This document shows, piece by piece, positions 43,687-53,317 of a stretch of DNA of 64,000 bases. Every line of letters starts with the position of its first letter. Position 1 is the stretch's first letter. The notes under the pieces are model-generated. The model was given only the letters and a program-made list of their open reading frames with translations. It did no database searches and had not been told where the DNA came from. The stretch spans positions 744,001 through 808,000 of the forward strand of contig NZ_PNCO02000001.1 of assembly GCF_005886105.2 (NCBI RefSeq), written 5' to 3'. A program made the position numbers and the translations under genes. Origin of the DNA: Pseudoalteromonas galatheae (GTDB lineage Bacteria; Pseudomonadota; Gammaproteobacteria; Enterobacterales; Alteromonadaceae).

Positions 43687-43891
43687 GGCGGTTGTTAGTT
43701 GCACTAAAAGGGAGTGCGTATAGCCAAAAAGCCAATCGGTGATGTGCAAATATTATCTAGGTCTACTCGCCAAAAGCGGCTCCTTTAATGGTGACTTTAG
43801 TGTTGAAATTAGACCTTATTTGCTTTAGTCTGCTGCGCAAATTGAGCTGAGTTACATAGACTTAGCGCTGCGCATTCAAAGGATTTGAACA

Positions 43892-45865
43892 ATGACTAAA
43901 CGCTTTTGGTTTACCACGCTTTATGGTGTATTGCTGGCAATCATTTTATTGCTCGTGAGTGCGCCTTCCCTGGCTTATTTAAAATTTAAAGATGCGTCAG
44001 TAGCGGATCCTCACTTCTCTCAGCTACAAGTTAATCTCGATATTAATAAATCTGGTGCACTTCAAGTTACTCAGCAAGGCATATTGCAAGGGGGAAACTT
44101 CGATTGGCAGGGACTCGCGCAAACAATTGAGCTGGATGTGAGATATCCAGATGGTACACACTATCTGAGCGATATCAGCATTGACTCAGTAAAAATCGAC
44201 GAGCAAGAAGTGCGTTATGCACTGAAGTATAACTACGATAGAAGTGCAGTAACGCTCGTAATAAGCAAAGAGCAGCTTCCAAAGCAAGGGCAAGCTCAGC
44301 AATTTGAAGTGCGATATCAATCAAAAAACCGGATGCGATTTTATCCGGCATTGGACGAATTGACGTATGCACTCTTTCCTAATGTTAATCTGAAAATTAA
44401 AAAGCTTACTGTCTCCATTTTCTACCCTCAAACTGCGACGCTCAAGGAACACCAATTGTTTGTCGATCATCTAAACAATGATGCGTTTTTGATACGCGAT
44501 GGAATAGTTAATGGACGTAATCAGCTCCTATTCGAGAGTCAATCTGAGATCGCAGATAAAGCACAGGGAGAAATCGCACTCGCGTTTGAAAAAGGTGTAT
44601 TTAAGGATAATGACCTTTACCGCAAAGTATGGTATCCGTTTAGAGTGTTATTTATTGCTTTGCCGTTTTTAATATTATTTGCATTGGCTGTGTGGCAAAC
44701 GCGCAAGCGCCTCCATGCATTGCCAAAACTTGCCGATGCGCTTCCTTGTTCCACTCAACCACCAGATTTACCGATTTGCTTGGTAAGAGAGCTGGTTGCT
44801 GCAAATATCGAACGCATGCTAACAGCAAAAGACGCGTTAGCTGAGGTGTTAAAGCTTGCAGTGGCGAAACAGTTAACGATTAGCGAACGGGGTAAAAACA
44901 ATGATGAATTTAGCAATGTTGACCCAAAAAAGCTGCACCAAATTCAGTTAAACCCCGAAGCGCCGAGTGAGTCAGAGGTGATTGGGTTAAGTGGTAAGCT
45001 GCAACGTTACTTTTATCAACAGCAAGACGTGCAAAACTCGAGTGGAAAACGCAAGCGAAAACGAGTGATAAAAAACCGTTTTGTTATTAACAAAGGAAAC
45101 GAGGGGAGGACGTCTTTCACAGAAATAATATGCCATTATGTGAATAATGCCGAAGTGGGAAAAGCGCAGCATAATGTAAACTTTCTTGCTTTTATTGTGC
45201 CTATTTTACTTTGGTTAGGTGCTTCTTTTGTTGTGATTGGACTTGGTGCTGGCAATGGGTGGCAAGTGTTTGCGGGTAGTTTAATTGTAGTTTTATTGTG
45301 CACTTCTATATTATTAATTGCGGTGCTTATTGTAGAGATGTTCATAGAACATCGCAGCGAAGATAAAAAGAGCCGAGAAATGTGGCTTGTACGTGCGTTA
45401 ATTTATATTCCTACCTACTTATTCTTATTATGGATGTGTGTTGATGGTGATGATGAGCTGGTGAATGGTACCAGTGTGGTTTTTCACTTCTTTTACCTAG
45501 GTTTTATTGCGGCTTTCTTTTCATTTATCGGGCCTTCCAAGCAATTTAAAGCTTGGGTATTGCAGTCTCAGCAATTTTATCAATACATTAAACTAAAGAG
45601 TCAGCACTGCTTTGCTGAAGGAGTCGAAAAGGCGGAGTACGAAGCATTGTTACCTTATGCGTATGCATTTGGTTTGTTGAATGAATGGATAAAAGGGTAT
45701 GAGGCTTATCTAACTACAGAGCATGACGACACTACGCCTTTGATCCCTTGGATACGATATAAAAAAATTACCGAGCCGAGAGAATTAAAACAACATTTAA
45801 GTTGTCTTGAAGCAGTCATGCCTGCAATATCATGTTCGCTGTATGATAGACAGCCATACACTTAG
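43892..45865 (+). CDS. DUF2207 membrane protein
   Basis: 657 aa. N-terminal signal/anchor, then a beta-rich extracytoplasmic domain (about 35-230) with HFSQLQVNLDINKSGALQVTQQGILQGGNFDWQG, which is the DUF2207 opening. A membrane helix at about 250-268 follows, a charged cytoplasmic segment with KRKRKRVIKNRF, and four more helices (about 430-550). AGGATTTGAACA precedes the ATG. Function unknown. 43687-43891 holds no other gene. Confidence 0.8.
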   Translation: MTKRFWFTTLYGVLLAIILLLVSAPSLAYLKFKDASVADPHFSQLQVNLDINKSGALQVTQQGILQGGNFDWQGLAQTIELDVRYPDGTHYLSDISIDSVKIDEQEVRYALKYNYDRSAVTLVISKEQLPKQGQAQQFEVRYQSKNRMRFYPALDELTYALFPNVNLKIKKLTVSIFYPQTATLKEHQLFVDHLNNDAFLIRDGIVNGRNQLLFESQSEIADKAQGEIALAFEKGVFKDNDLYRKVWYPFRVLFIALPFLILFALAVWQTRKRLHALPKLADALPCSTQPPDLPICLVRELVAANIERMLTAKDALAEVLKLAVAKQLTISERGKNNDEFSNVDPKKLHQIQLNPEAPSESEVIGLSGKLQRYFYQQQDVQNSSGKRKRKRVIKNRFVINKGNEGRTSFTEIICHYVNNAEVGKAQHNVNFLAFIVPILLWLGASFVVIGLGAGNGWQVFAGSLIVVLLCTSILLIAVLIVEMFIEHRSEDKKSREMWLVRALIYIPTYLFLLWMCVDGDDELVNGTSVVFHFFYLGFIAAFFSFIGPSKQFKAWVLQSQQFYQYIKLKSQHCFAEGVEKAEYEALLPYAYAFGLLNEWIKGYEAYLTTEHDDTTPLIPWIRYKKITEPRELKQHLSCLEAVMPAISCSLYDRQPYT

Positions 45866-45990
45866 GGCGATTGATTTTTCAACTTTGTTTTTGTTGAGCG
45901 TTGGCATTTTTGCAAGCACTATATGCGCGTTACATAAACAGTTAGTTGACAACCGCACTTGATGAATAACTTAAACGAAAGGAGTGTGCT

Positions 45991-46899
45991 ATGCCATCTG
46001 CAAACTTACTTGCCTTGCTCGATGATGTCGCTGCGCTAACAAAATTAGCTGCAACTAAAACCGCGCCGGTGTTAGGAGACGATCTTGCCGTCAACGCAGA
46101 GCAGCTATCGGGCGGGATCAAGCCAGATCGGGAGCTTGCAGTGGTATGGAAGGTGTTTAAAGGCTCCTTGCTGAACAAGTTTATTTTAGTGCCCGTTGCT
46201 TTGGCTTGCAGTTACTTTGCGCCGTTTATGATCCCCATTATGCTAATTTTAGGGGCGCTGTACTTGCTGTTTGAGGGAGGTGAAAAAATTCTCCACGCTA
46301 TTTTTCACCGTCAGGAGCAACAGCAAGAAACCGATGAGTTTGTCAAAGCGCTTGAGGATGAGCGTATTGACTTAGTCGAGTTTGAAAAAGACAAAATCAA
46401 GGGCGCTATCGTTACCGACTTTGTTCTATCGGCGGAAATTATCATCATTGCGCTGGGGGCGATTGCTGATCAGCCTTTCGAAAAGCAAGCAATAGTCCTT
46501 TCGTTAATAGGGCTTGCGCTGACCGTTGGAGTTTACGGAATTGTGGCTTTGATTGTTAAGCTTGATGATATTGGCTTAGCCATGCTCAAGGACGTAAGTA
46601 ATACTACACTTGCGGCGATAAAACGTGGAGTGGGTAAGGGGCTGCTTTATTTTGCCAACGGTCTGATGAAGTTTTTGTCAGTCGCCGGTGTGTTGGCAAT
46701 GCTTTTAGTTGGCGTTGATATTTTGGCTCACCAGTTTCACTTACTTGAAGAAATTGTTCACGCTATTGAAAAGTTGATCCCTGCAATGAGCTGGCTTTTG
46801 AGTATTATCGCCAAGCTTGGATTGGGTGCGGTGATTGGAGTCATTATTGCGGCGGTGCTAAGTCAGTTGCTGGCAGTGTTTAAAAAGGCACAAGGTTGA
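45991..46899 (+). CDS. DUF808 inner-membrane protein (YedI-like)
   Basis: 302 aa, as in E. coli YedI. It starts MPSANLLALLDDVAALTKLA, the exact family opening, followed by TKTAPVLGDDLAVNAEQLSG. Membrane helices cluster at about 70-95, 150-190 and 225-300. Role unknown; stand-alone gene with AAAGGAG ahead of the ATG. Confidence 0.9.
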   Translation: MPSANLLALLDDVAALTKLAATKTAPVLGDDLAVNAEQLSGGIKPDRELAVVWKVFKGSLLNKFILVPVALACSYFAPFMIPIMLILGALYLLFEGGEKILHAIFHRQEQQQETDEFVKALEDERIDLVEFEKDKIKGAIVTDFVLSAEIIIIALGAIADQPFEKQAIVLSLIGLALTVGVYGIVALIVKLDDIGLAMLKDVSNTTLAAIKRGVGKGLLYFANGLMKFLSVAGVLAMLLVGVDILAHQFHLLEEIVHAIEKLIPAMSWLLSIIAKLGLGAVIGVIIAAVLSQLLAVFKKAQG

Positions 46900-46917
46900 A
46901 GGGAGCGTTTGTTTTTT

Positions 46918-47166
46918 CCAAAAGCATTCGCAAAAAGCCTAGCCAATATTCAAGGCAAACCTAAGTATATTTACCTCTCCGTCGGTAGAGCTGAGAATGA
47001 CATCACTATGGATCATGTCACGGTTTATTAAATGCACATGAACCGTGTGCTACTGCTAATGTGTTGGCGGCACAACATTAGTGAGGGCACGGTGTATTCA
47101 CAAAACCCTGTGGTTTCCGTGCCACTTGCGTTGAGTGAATATCACCACTTTAGAAAAATCAGTTAA
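46918..47166 (+). pseudogene. Possible remnant of an esterase-like gene
   Basis: One frame reads PKAFAKSLANIQGKPKYIYL then SVGRAENDITMDHVTVY and a stop, and after it in the same frame GTVYSQNPVVSVPLALSEY then HHFRKIS and a stop. The first stretch resembles the segment LAKALINKCIYISMADES of the esterase encoded next door on the other strand. It has no start codon context and is interrupted, so a decayed fragment is the likeliest reading. Weak evidence. Confidence 0.3.
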
Positions 47167-48338
47167 TGTAAATGCTGCAATGCTTTGATTTCTGAGAGCA
47201 AATGTTTTTGTTCGCTTTCACTTAGCCCTTCAAGTTTAAGCATGGCTTGGTAGGTCTTTAATAGCGATGGCTTATCTCCTTTTTGCTGATAAGCCATCGC
47301 CAATTGCTGCAGTGCATTGAGGGATTCTGAGTTGTGTTGGCTCACAAAGCTAAACAGGTTGATGGCCGCAGTGAAGTTACGTTCGAATAGGGCGGCATAC
47401 CCTTGCGAAGTCAGTGCGTCGTAGGGGTAAGCCTTTAGTCCATATAGTGACTTAGCGATGGCGACATGATTTTCCAGCTGAGTGACACCGGCAGCAGCTA
47501 CCTTCAAGGATGGTTGGTAATGGTTAAATAGGTGCTGCAGACCATGATAATAGCTCGGGTAGACGACGCTCGTATGGCTCTCGCCGCTAAAGTGCTGCGC
47601 TTTGAAGTCAATTCCATTTGGCTTTCGCCAAGCATCATTAAGACGTTGAAATGGCTGCGTTATGATTGTGCTTTCGTCTGCCATGCTGATGTAGATACAC
47701 TTGTTGATTAACGCTTTTGCCAGTAAGTCATTTAATAATCGCTCTTTATCCCACCAAAGGCTTGGACTTGCCAACATCACACCATTAAATAAATCGGGTT
47801 TTTCAAGTAGTGCATAGGTTGCAAACAGCCCTCCGAATGAGTGTCCTGCTAACGCGCGATAGCCTGATGTGCGATAATGTTTGTCTACGTAAGGGATGAG
47901 TTCTTTATCGATAAATTGCAGTAGCATTTCTGCACCGCCCGGATTTTGCTGCCGTGTTGGACCTGCAAAATGTCCCAGTACCGCAAGGCTGCCTTTGCGA
48001 TAAGACGGGGTCAGATCTCGAGTGCGGTGTTCGTTGGTTTCGATGGCAACAATGATAAGTTCCGGTATTTTATGTTGTTGTGCCAAGAAACGAGCCGCTG
48101 AAGCGGTATGTTCAAGATTGCTCTGACCATCAGTTAGATATAACACTGGATAGCTTGTATTGCCTTGCTCATAGCTTGGTGGTAGGACGATATGAACCGT
48201 TCTTTTTTGCGAAAAATAAGCGGACGAAAGCTGCAGTGTCGAGTTCGCATCTGCTGAGTTATTCGCAACAGCGCTACCAACTGACAGCAATATAAAAATA
48301 GCCACGATAACAATGTGAGTAACTAACCTAGTTTGCAT
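47163..48338 (-). CDS. Secreted esterase (PF00756 / IroE-like) with C-terminal helical repeats
   Basis: 391 aa with signal peptide (cleavage after SAVA-N). The alpha/beta-hydrolase domain (about 38-280) has YPVLYLTDGQSNLEHTAS, the nucleophile motif GHSFGG (ALAGHSFGGLFATYALL), and His in SGESHTSVVYPS. It resembles periplasmic enzymes acting on siderophore or carbohydrate esters. Residues 300-390 look like TPR-type helices (GYAALFERNFTAAINLFSF; QLAMAYQQKGDKPSLLKTY), an addition not found in all members. Confidence 0.85.
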   Translation of the reverse strand: MQTRLVTHIVIVAIFILLSVGSAVANNSADANSTLQLSSAYFSQKRTVHIVLPPSYEQGNTSYPVLYLTDGQSNLEHTASAARFLAQQHKIPELIIVAIETNEHRTRDLTPSYRKGSLAVLGHFAGPTRQQNPGGAEMLLQFIDKELIPYVDKHYRTSGYRALAGHSFGGLFATYALLEKPDLFNGVMLASPSLWWDKERLLNDLLAKALINKCIYISMADESTIITQPFQRLNDAWRKPNGIDFKAQHFSGESHTSVVYPSYYHGLQHLFNHYQPSLKVAAAGVTQLENHVAIAKSLYGLKAYPYDALTSQGYAALFERNFTAAINLFSFVSQHNSESLNALQQLAMAYQQKGDKPSLLKTYQAMLKLEGLSESEQKHLLSEIKALQHLH

Positions 48339-48450
48339 AACCGCTCGTTCCTTGCTTAAAAATCATCGCTAATTTAACACGAGTTAAAACGACAAGGAAC
48401 GGGTTATATAGCAGCGCCGAGGAATTATTTGTAACTGATTAAACTGTAAT

Positions 48451-49284
48451 TTAACTAAAAAAGACGGCTGAAATGCGTGGCCACCACATCATGATAGCGG
48501 CCGCACAGACGCCAATCGCGGTGATCACAAAACCTAGGCTCATCATCACCGCGATTACCCACACCGGTGCGCTGGCTTTGGTTTGGCGTTTTGCCCAAAA
48601 GTAGAGTTCTGCGAGTGCCATTGGTAGCAGGTAGCAGGCAAACGAAATAAATATATCGACAGGGCCGTCTAAGGTTGCGGTATTGCCATTGAAGCCTTGG
48701 TTGACCATGTACCAACCAAACAAATAAAGACGAAACGTCCACACCCCATTCACCAAGAAAAAACTATGCGCGGCATAACGTTGATGTGCGGCGATATTTT
48801 TTTGTATGGCGGCGCGCCAAGCAAAAAATATCGCAATGGGAATTAATATACCGTTGAGTGTGATCCCAATGGCACCAACATCGCTTAGCCTAAGATCGGT
48901 TACCCAAGTGAGATATAACCCGGTGAGTGCGCCCGAAATACCGAGAATAAAAAATACTCTTCCGTTGTAACGGTGGAAGCGTGGAAAGCGTTTTCGCACC
49001 GTAGGAATAAGCTGTAATAAGCCGCTGGTGGCCAAAATCACAGCGGGTAAAACGTGGCTAAAAAATACCTTGGCATCTTTTGTGTGCCCACTCGCTGGTG
49101 AAGCAGCCGCACTTTGCTCTGTGAGCCCCGCGATAAGCGGGATGGCATATAGGCCTAAGATATAAACAGCAAACATCCATTGCCCGAGCAATGCGACACA
49201 TACCCAGCTCTTCACGGCACCACTCAGTACGCTAAAGGGATTAAAGGACACCCTTGTTGAATTGGTTAGATTGAGGGAAGACAA
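48451..49284 (-). CDS. DUF2306 membrane protein
   Basis: 277 aa with about seven membrane helices. The family core is FFSHVLPAVILATSGLLQLIPTVRKRFPRFHRYNGRVFFILG, with conserved His in HRYNGR, and AHQRYAAHSFFLVNGVWTFRLYLFGW. Members are predicted membrane proteins with cytochrome-b-like histidines; activity is not known. It diverges from an AraC-type gene with a palindrome in the shared promoter region. Confidence 0.85.
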   Translation of the reverse strand: MSSLNLTNSTRVSFNPFSVLSGAVKSWVCVALLGQWMFAVYILGLYAIPLIAGLTEQSAAASPASGHTKDAKVFFSHVLPAVILATSGLLQLIPTVRKRFPRFHRYNGRVFFILGISGALTGLYLTWVTDLRLSDVGAIGITLNGILIPIAIFFAWRAAIQKNIAAHQRYAAHSFFLVNGVWTFRLYLFGWYMVNQGFNGNTATLDGPVDIFISFACYLLPMALAELYFWAKRQTKASAPVWVIAVMMSLGFVITAIGVCAAAIMMWWPRISAVFFS

Positions 49285-49347
49285 AATATTTATCCTTATA
49301 AATCAATAAACTTGATATATAAAATGACAAGGTTTTACTATCTCGTC

Positions 49348-49370
49348 GCTTTGATTTTGAAAATCAAAGC
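49348..49370. promoter_or_regulatory. 23-bp palindrome in the DUF2306/AraC divergent region
   Basis: GCTTTGATTTT, one central base, then AAAATCAAAGC: perfectly symmetric. It is 64 bases from the DUF2306 start and 118 bases from the AraC-type start, so it may be the operator of that regulator. Confidence 0.5.
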
Positions 49371-49487
49371 AAAGAAAGTAGGCCGAATTTTAAAAATGGT
49401 GGTGTTAAGTTTACTTACAAAGTTAATTTGAATGCTTTTGGTGTGGCTGTTAGAGTTTCTGTGTCTATCAATATTCCTTCAATCACC

Positions 49488-50576
49488 ATGACTATTGAAA
49501 ACTACTACCTACTTCTGCTTAGCCTATGTTGTACTTTGGTTATTGCTCAGCTCTTTGTAAAAGAGAAAAAAGCAGCACATTTACTCTTTGCTTTAGTGTG
49601 CGGCTCGATAGCATTGGCCACGACCAAAAAACTGACTCAGGACTCCTTAAATGGATATCAGTATTTAATTGGCATGGGTGCTTGTGTGACCTGTAATGGG
49701 TTTTGGTTGCTTGCTCGGGCATTATTTAGAGAAAAATATGCCATTTTAAAAAGACATATTGTATTTGCAATTGCCATTGCTGCCTTAGTCGTGTGGCGAC
49801 AGGGCTATTTATTTATCGACAGCCAATTACACATGAATGCTAGCGGATTTGTGGAGTGGCTTAACATTGCGACGTATGAGCTTACCCTATTGTTGTCATC
49901 TAGTGTACTCATGCTGGCATTTTGGGAAGGATGCAGAGGGTTCTCGCAGTCTCAAGGGCAAGAAAAAGCACAACGGGTGCTATTCTTGTCTGCTTATTTT
50001 ATTTGCGTCGCAGGCACCAAATTAGTCGAAAATCGCTTTGCCGATAATCGTGAGGTTCAAGAATGGGCAGTGACAAGCGCAGCCATCCTCATTATATTGA
50101 CGGCGCAAGTGTTACTGTATTGGCGATTTTCGTCTCAACGAACAATAACATCCGTTAGGTGCGTTGAATCAAATGGAACAACACAAACTGAGGATGATAT
50201 TGCACTCCAGCAGAAGGTGGAACACTTTCTTATCGATCAAAAAGGCTTTCTCAAAGAAGGGTTAAAAGTTGCTGACTTAGCTCAGCAATTTAATGAACCT
50301 GAATACAAGATAAGCCGAGTGATACGGCAAAACCTGAAAGCGCGAAATTTTAGCCAATTGGTCAATGAGTTGAGAGTTGAGCATGCCAAGGTGTTGTTAC
50401 AAGATCCCGCTAAACAGCATTGGCCGGTACTTGTCGTTGGACTGGAAAGTGGTTTTGCGTCGGTTGGGCCATTTACTAGAGCATTTAAAATAGCCACGGG
50501 GACCACGCCAAATCAATTTAGAAAGCAAAATAGCGAAACGCAAGTGCTACGAAGCACAAGAGTAAGTGGCAGTTAA
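49488..50576 (+). CDS. AraC-family regulator with N-terminal membrane domain
   Basis: 362 aa from the ATG at 49488; a TTG at 49428 would add 20 residues without support. The N-terminal 220 residues carry about seven membrane helices (TIENYYLLLLSLCCTLVIAQLF and on). The C-terminal AraC HTH (about 255-350) has LKVADLAQQFNEPEYKISRVIRQN and ESGFASVGPFTRAFKIATGTTPNQFR. Such membrane-anchored AraC proteins sense signals at the inner membrane. Probable target: the divergent DUF2306 gene. Confidence 0.87.
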   Translation: MTIENYYLLLLSLCCTLVIAQLFVKEKKAAHLLFALVCGSIALATTKKLTQDSLNGYQYLIGMGACVTCNGFWLLARALFREKYAILKRHIVFAIAIAALVVWRQGYLFIDSQLHMNASGFVEWLNIATYELTLLLSSSVLMLAFWEGCRGFSQSQGQEKAQRVLFLSAYFICVAGTKLVENRFADNREVQEWAVTSAAILIILTAQVLLYWRFSSQRTITSVRCVESNGTTQTEDDIALQQKVEHFLIDQKGFLKEGLKVADLAQQFNEPEYKISRVIRQNLKARNFSQLVNELRVEHAKVLLQDPAKQHWPVLVVGLESGFASVGPFTRAFKIATGTTPNQFRKQNSETQVLRSTRVSGS

Positions 50577-51511
50577 TCTCGCTTAGTCAGTTTGTATCGT
50601 AGCTGCTGAATAGGTAGCTCTATCGTCTGTGGGTCAAGCTCCGGTGTAATATCACTGACCGGAAAGACGTTATCTATTTCCACCGTATTCGCGATAGCGT
50701 TAGTATCGGCATTGGATAAAAAAGTAAGTTGGGTATAATCACTTGGCTGTAAGTCATACCGAGCCAGCGTTGCCTTTAAATCTATGCTGTATTCGTATGT
50801 GGCTAGCAAGCTACCTGCGTTATCATTATATCTACAGATCTGCCACTGGTAGCTATTCTTGTTAAATTCCAGCGCCCAAATACCACCTTTATCTTGGATC
50901 ATTTGTTGTGGTTGTTGGCATGGCTGGGGTAAGGGCAGTAAACGGCTATGAGACCAAACCCCCTCGTGGTTTTGGCACAATAAGTCGCCCTTACCAAGAT
51001 CGATAATATGCGAGCTCAAACCATATTGGCAAAACTGGGAGGCGGGAATGAAAAAGGGTGCGATATGCTTGTTAAGCGCGCCAAACGCAATATAGCCCAT
51101 TAATACCTCAGTATTAGTCATCCAGCCAAGGTAAACATATTCATCATCTTGCCAGTTTGTAGGTGCGATTTTCCCCTGTTTAACGGTGTTAGTCAGCGTG
51201 AAGCGGTCGCTTTTGCCATTAAATGTACACGTCAAACTGCCTTGGGTCGCGTCGATGTTGCATGATTGCTGAGCGTGCTCCTGTGATAGCCGCTGTATTT
51301 TAGAATTTGGCATTTGGCGAGTTAGCGCCGAGGTGAACTTAGCCGCAGCAGACAACTGTCCTGTTTGATCTTGTTTAAAACGACATTTAGGCTGTATCTT
51401 CGAGGAATTGAGCACGACATTACCGTCAAGCACTGCAAGCTCACAGCTATTGGCTATGGTACAGGCTATGAGCAACATAACGCCACAAAAGGCAATCCAA
51501 GTGTTTTGCAA
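50573..51511 (-). CDS. Unknown secreted protein
   Basis: I do not recognise this 312-aa protein. It has a signal peptide (MQNTWIAFCGVMLLIACTIA) and eight or more Cys residues in the mature part, consistent with a periplasmic disulphide-bonded protein. Beta-rich, with repeated short motifs (IIDLGKGDLLCQNHEGVW; WALEFNKNSYQWQICRYND) reminiscent of a beta-propeller, but repeat regularity is not clear. Convergent with the AraC gene (four-base overlap) and 89 bases before the MFS gene end. Confidence 0.7.
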   Translation of the reverse strand: MQNTWIAFCGVMLLIACTIANSCELAVLDGNVVLNSSKIQPKCRFKQDQTGQLSAAAKFTSALTRQMPNSKIQRLSQEHAQQSCNIDATQGSLTCTFNGKSDRFTLTNTVKQGKIAPTNWQDDEYVYLGWMTNTEVLMGYIAFGALNKHIAPFFIPASQFCQYGLSSHIIDLGKGDLLCQNHEGVWSHSRLLPLPQPCQQPQQMIQDKGGIWALEFNKNSYQWQICRYNDNAGSLLATYEYSIDLKATLARYDLQPSDYTQLTFLSNADTNAIANTVEIDNVFPVSDITPELDPQTIELPIQQLRYKLTKRD

Positions 51512-51599
51512 ATCACAATACTCCTCAGCTACATTCTATAAACATAGCTGATAACACCTTGATTAAGCAATCTTTGGCGACTAGTGCTTATCAGTCAGG

Positions 51600-52967
51600 C
51601 TATGGCTGAGTCTTGTTAGTTGTTTCATCCAGTTCCTCGACTTGCTCACTATTTTGCTCATTGTCATCGAGTTCATCGTCGTTATCGCGAGGCGCGTCTT
51701 CATCAACGACAAGAAGTTGCTCGTGCGCCGTTTTTTCCTCGATACGCGGATCCATGGTGGCAGCGAGCGGTGAACTGGTAATGTCAGAAGTCGCAGCAAC
51801 ATAGTCGCTAGGCTCTGGCTGTTCGGCCTTTTGTCTGGCGTTGATAAAGTGAAGGAGTAAAAACATGACAACGGTTAGCACGCTTAATGAAGCGTATAAC
51901 GCTTGATGACCAAAGTGGGACATGATCTGTGCAATAGAGGCTGAGCCAACACAGGCACCTCCCCCAAACGCCACCAGCAGCGCAGAAGAAACACCAACAC
52001 GGTCTTCATCATCAACGCGCGAGTTTGCGAGAGCTGAAGAAAGTGGATACATGGTAAATGCAAATAACCCAAAGCCAAAAGTTAGCCAAAGACTGTAGCT
52101 TGGACTCAGTGGCAGCAAAAATATACAAAGAGAAATCAATCCGATAAAAACAGCATTACTGCGCAGTAATATGCTTCTGCGGACTCGGTCGGAGATAATG
52201 CCCATTGGCCACTGAGCAAGCAAGCCTGCAAAAATCGTTACCGACATATACATGGCAATTTCTTCGGCATTAAACCCTGATTGGCTGGCAAAAGTCGGGG
52301 CAAGGCCATAAAAACTACCGTTAATTACACCGGCAAAACAGACCGCAGTGAGAGATTGGGGCACTTTTTTGAAGTAGGTAAACAAACTGACTTGAATGGG
52401 CTTAAGTGGCTTCGGGTGGATCCGCCTCGTCGTTGAAATGGGGATAATTCCAAAGGATAAGGCAACAACAATTAAAAACAGCGGGGCATAGCCAAGCTCT
52501 GGAAAGTTAGATAGCGCAAATTGTCCACTTACCATACCGAGGTAGGAGGTGAGCATGTAAAAAGAAAATACCCGCCCTCGCTGCTCAGGTGCCGCTTGTT
52601 CATTAAGCCAGCTTTCGAGCACCATAAAGTTACACATCATGCCAAGACCCACCACAAGTCGTAGTCCAAGCCAAAGATAGATATTGTCACTCACCCCATG
52701 TATTGCTACGCAGGCCGTCACTGCTGCTGTGCTTGCCGCAAACGCACGAATATGCCCAACGGATTTGATCAGGTGGTAGCCCAATTTGGCACCTAGCAAC
52801 AAACCCAAGTAATAAAACGAGGTAAGCAAGCCAATCCAAAACGTACTGACGCCGTGCTGGCCTAAATAAAGCGCTAAGTAAGTAGTCAGCAGGCCTGTCC
52901 CACCGACTAAGAATAGGTTTGTTAAATAAAGCGAGGGAAAAGATTTCATATCGACCTTGGCATTCAT
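51600..52967 (-). CDS. MFS transporter, YcaD-like, with acidic C-terminal tail
   Basis: 455 aa. Twelve membrane helices with MFS features (GVSTFWIGLLTSFYYLGLLLGAKLG; RLVVGLGMMCNFMVLESWLNEQA; ISDRVRRSILLRSN, the loop motif). E. coli YcaD is shorter: the last 55 residues here are a soluble, Asp/Glu/Asn-rich tail (DEDAPRDNDDELDDNE). The start could be the ATG at 52949, which has AAGG five bases ahead, giving 449 aa. Substrate unknown. Confidence 0.85.
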   Translation of the reverse strand: MNAKVDMKSFPSLYLTNLFLVGGTGLLTTYLALYLGQHGVSTFWIGLLTSFYYLGLLLGAKLGYHLIKSVGHIRAFAASTAAVTACVAIHGVSDNIYLWLGLRLVVGLGMMCNFMVLESWLNEQAAPEQRGRVFSFYMLTSYLGMVSGQFALSNFPELGYAPLFLIVVALSFGIIPISTTRRIHPKPLKPIQVSLFTYFKKVPQSLTAVCFAGVINGSFYGLAPTFASQSGFNAEEIAMYMSVTIFAGLLAQWPMGIISDRVRRSILLRSNAVFIGLISLCIFLLPLSPSYSLWLTFGFGLFAFTMYPLSSALANSRVDDEDRVGVSSALLVAFGGGACVGSASIAQIMSHFGHQALYASLSVLTVVMFLLLHFINARQKAEQPEPSDYVAATSDITSSPLAATMDPRIEEKTAHEQLLVVDEDAPRDNDDELDDNEQNSEQVEELDETTNKTQP

Positions 52968-53317
52968 TATGAATTTGCGTGTAACGTTCTAATAGTAGGG
53001 GAGAAATAGTTTATTTCCAAGCAAAAAGCTGTTGACTGTTTATCAACCTTGTTTGCTTGTGTCGTTGGCTAATTGCTACATAGCCTAAGTTATAGGGTTA
53101 TTCAGTGTGGTTCTGGCAAAAATACAGTGATAACACGCGAATGATTGAATTGTTGCTTTAATTTGGTTGGGTGTTTTTTGTTCAGTTGATACAACTTAAA
53201 TTCAGGACTAAATTATTACGAGCTAGTACCTGCCTTTATTTTTTGCATTTTATTGATTAATCAACCTGAGCTCAGAATAACGTTTGCCGTGCATACCAAA
53301 CTCAGGCCAATGTAACT
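52968..53317. other. 350-base gap between MFS and chitinase genes
   Basis: AT-rich with short inverted motifs (GTTGACTGTTTATCAAC near 53030) but no ORF, RNA or strong hairpin I can support. It contains the MFS promoter. Confidence 0.4.
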
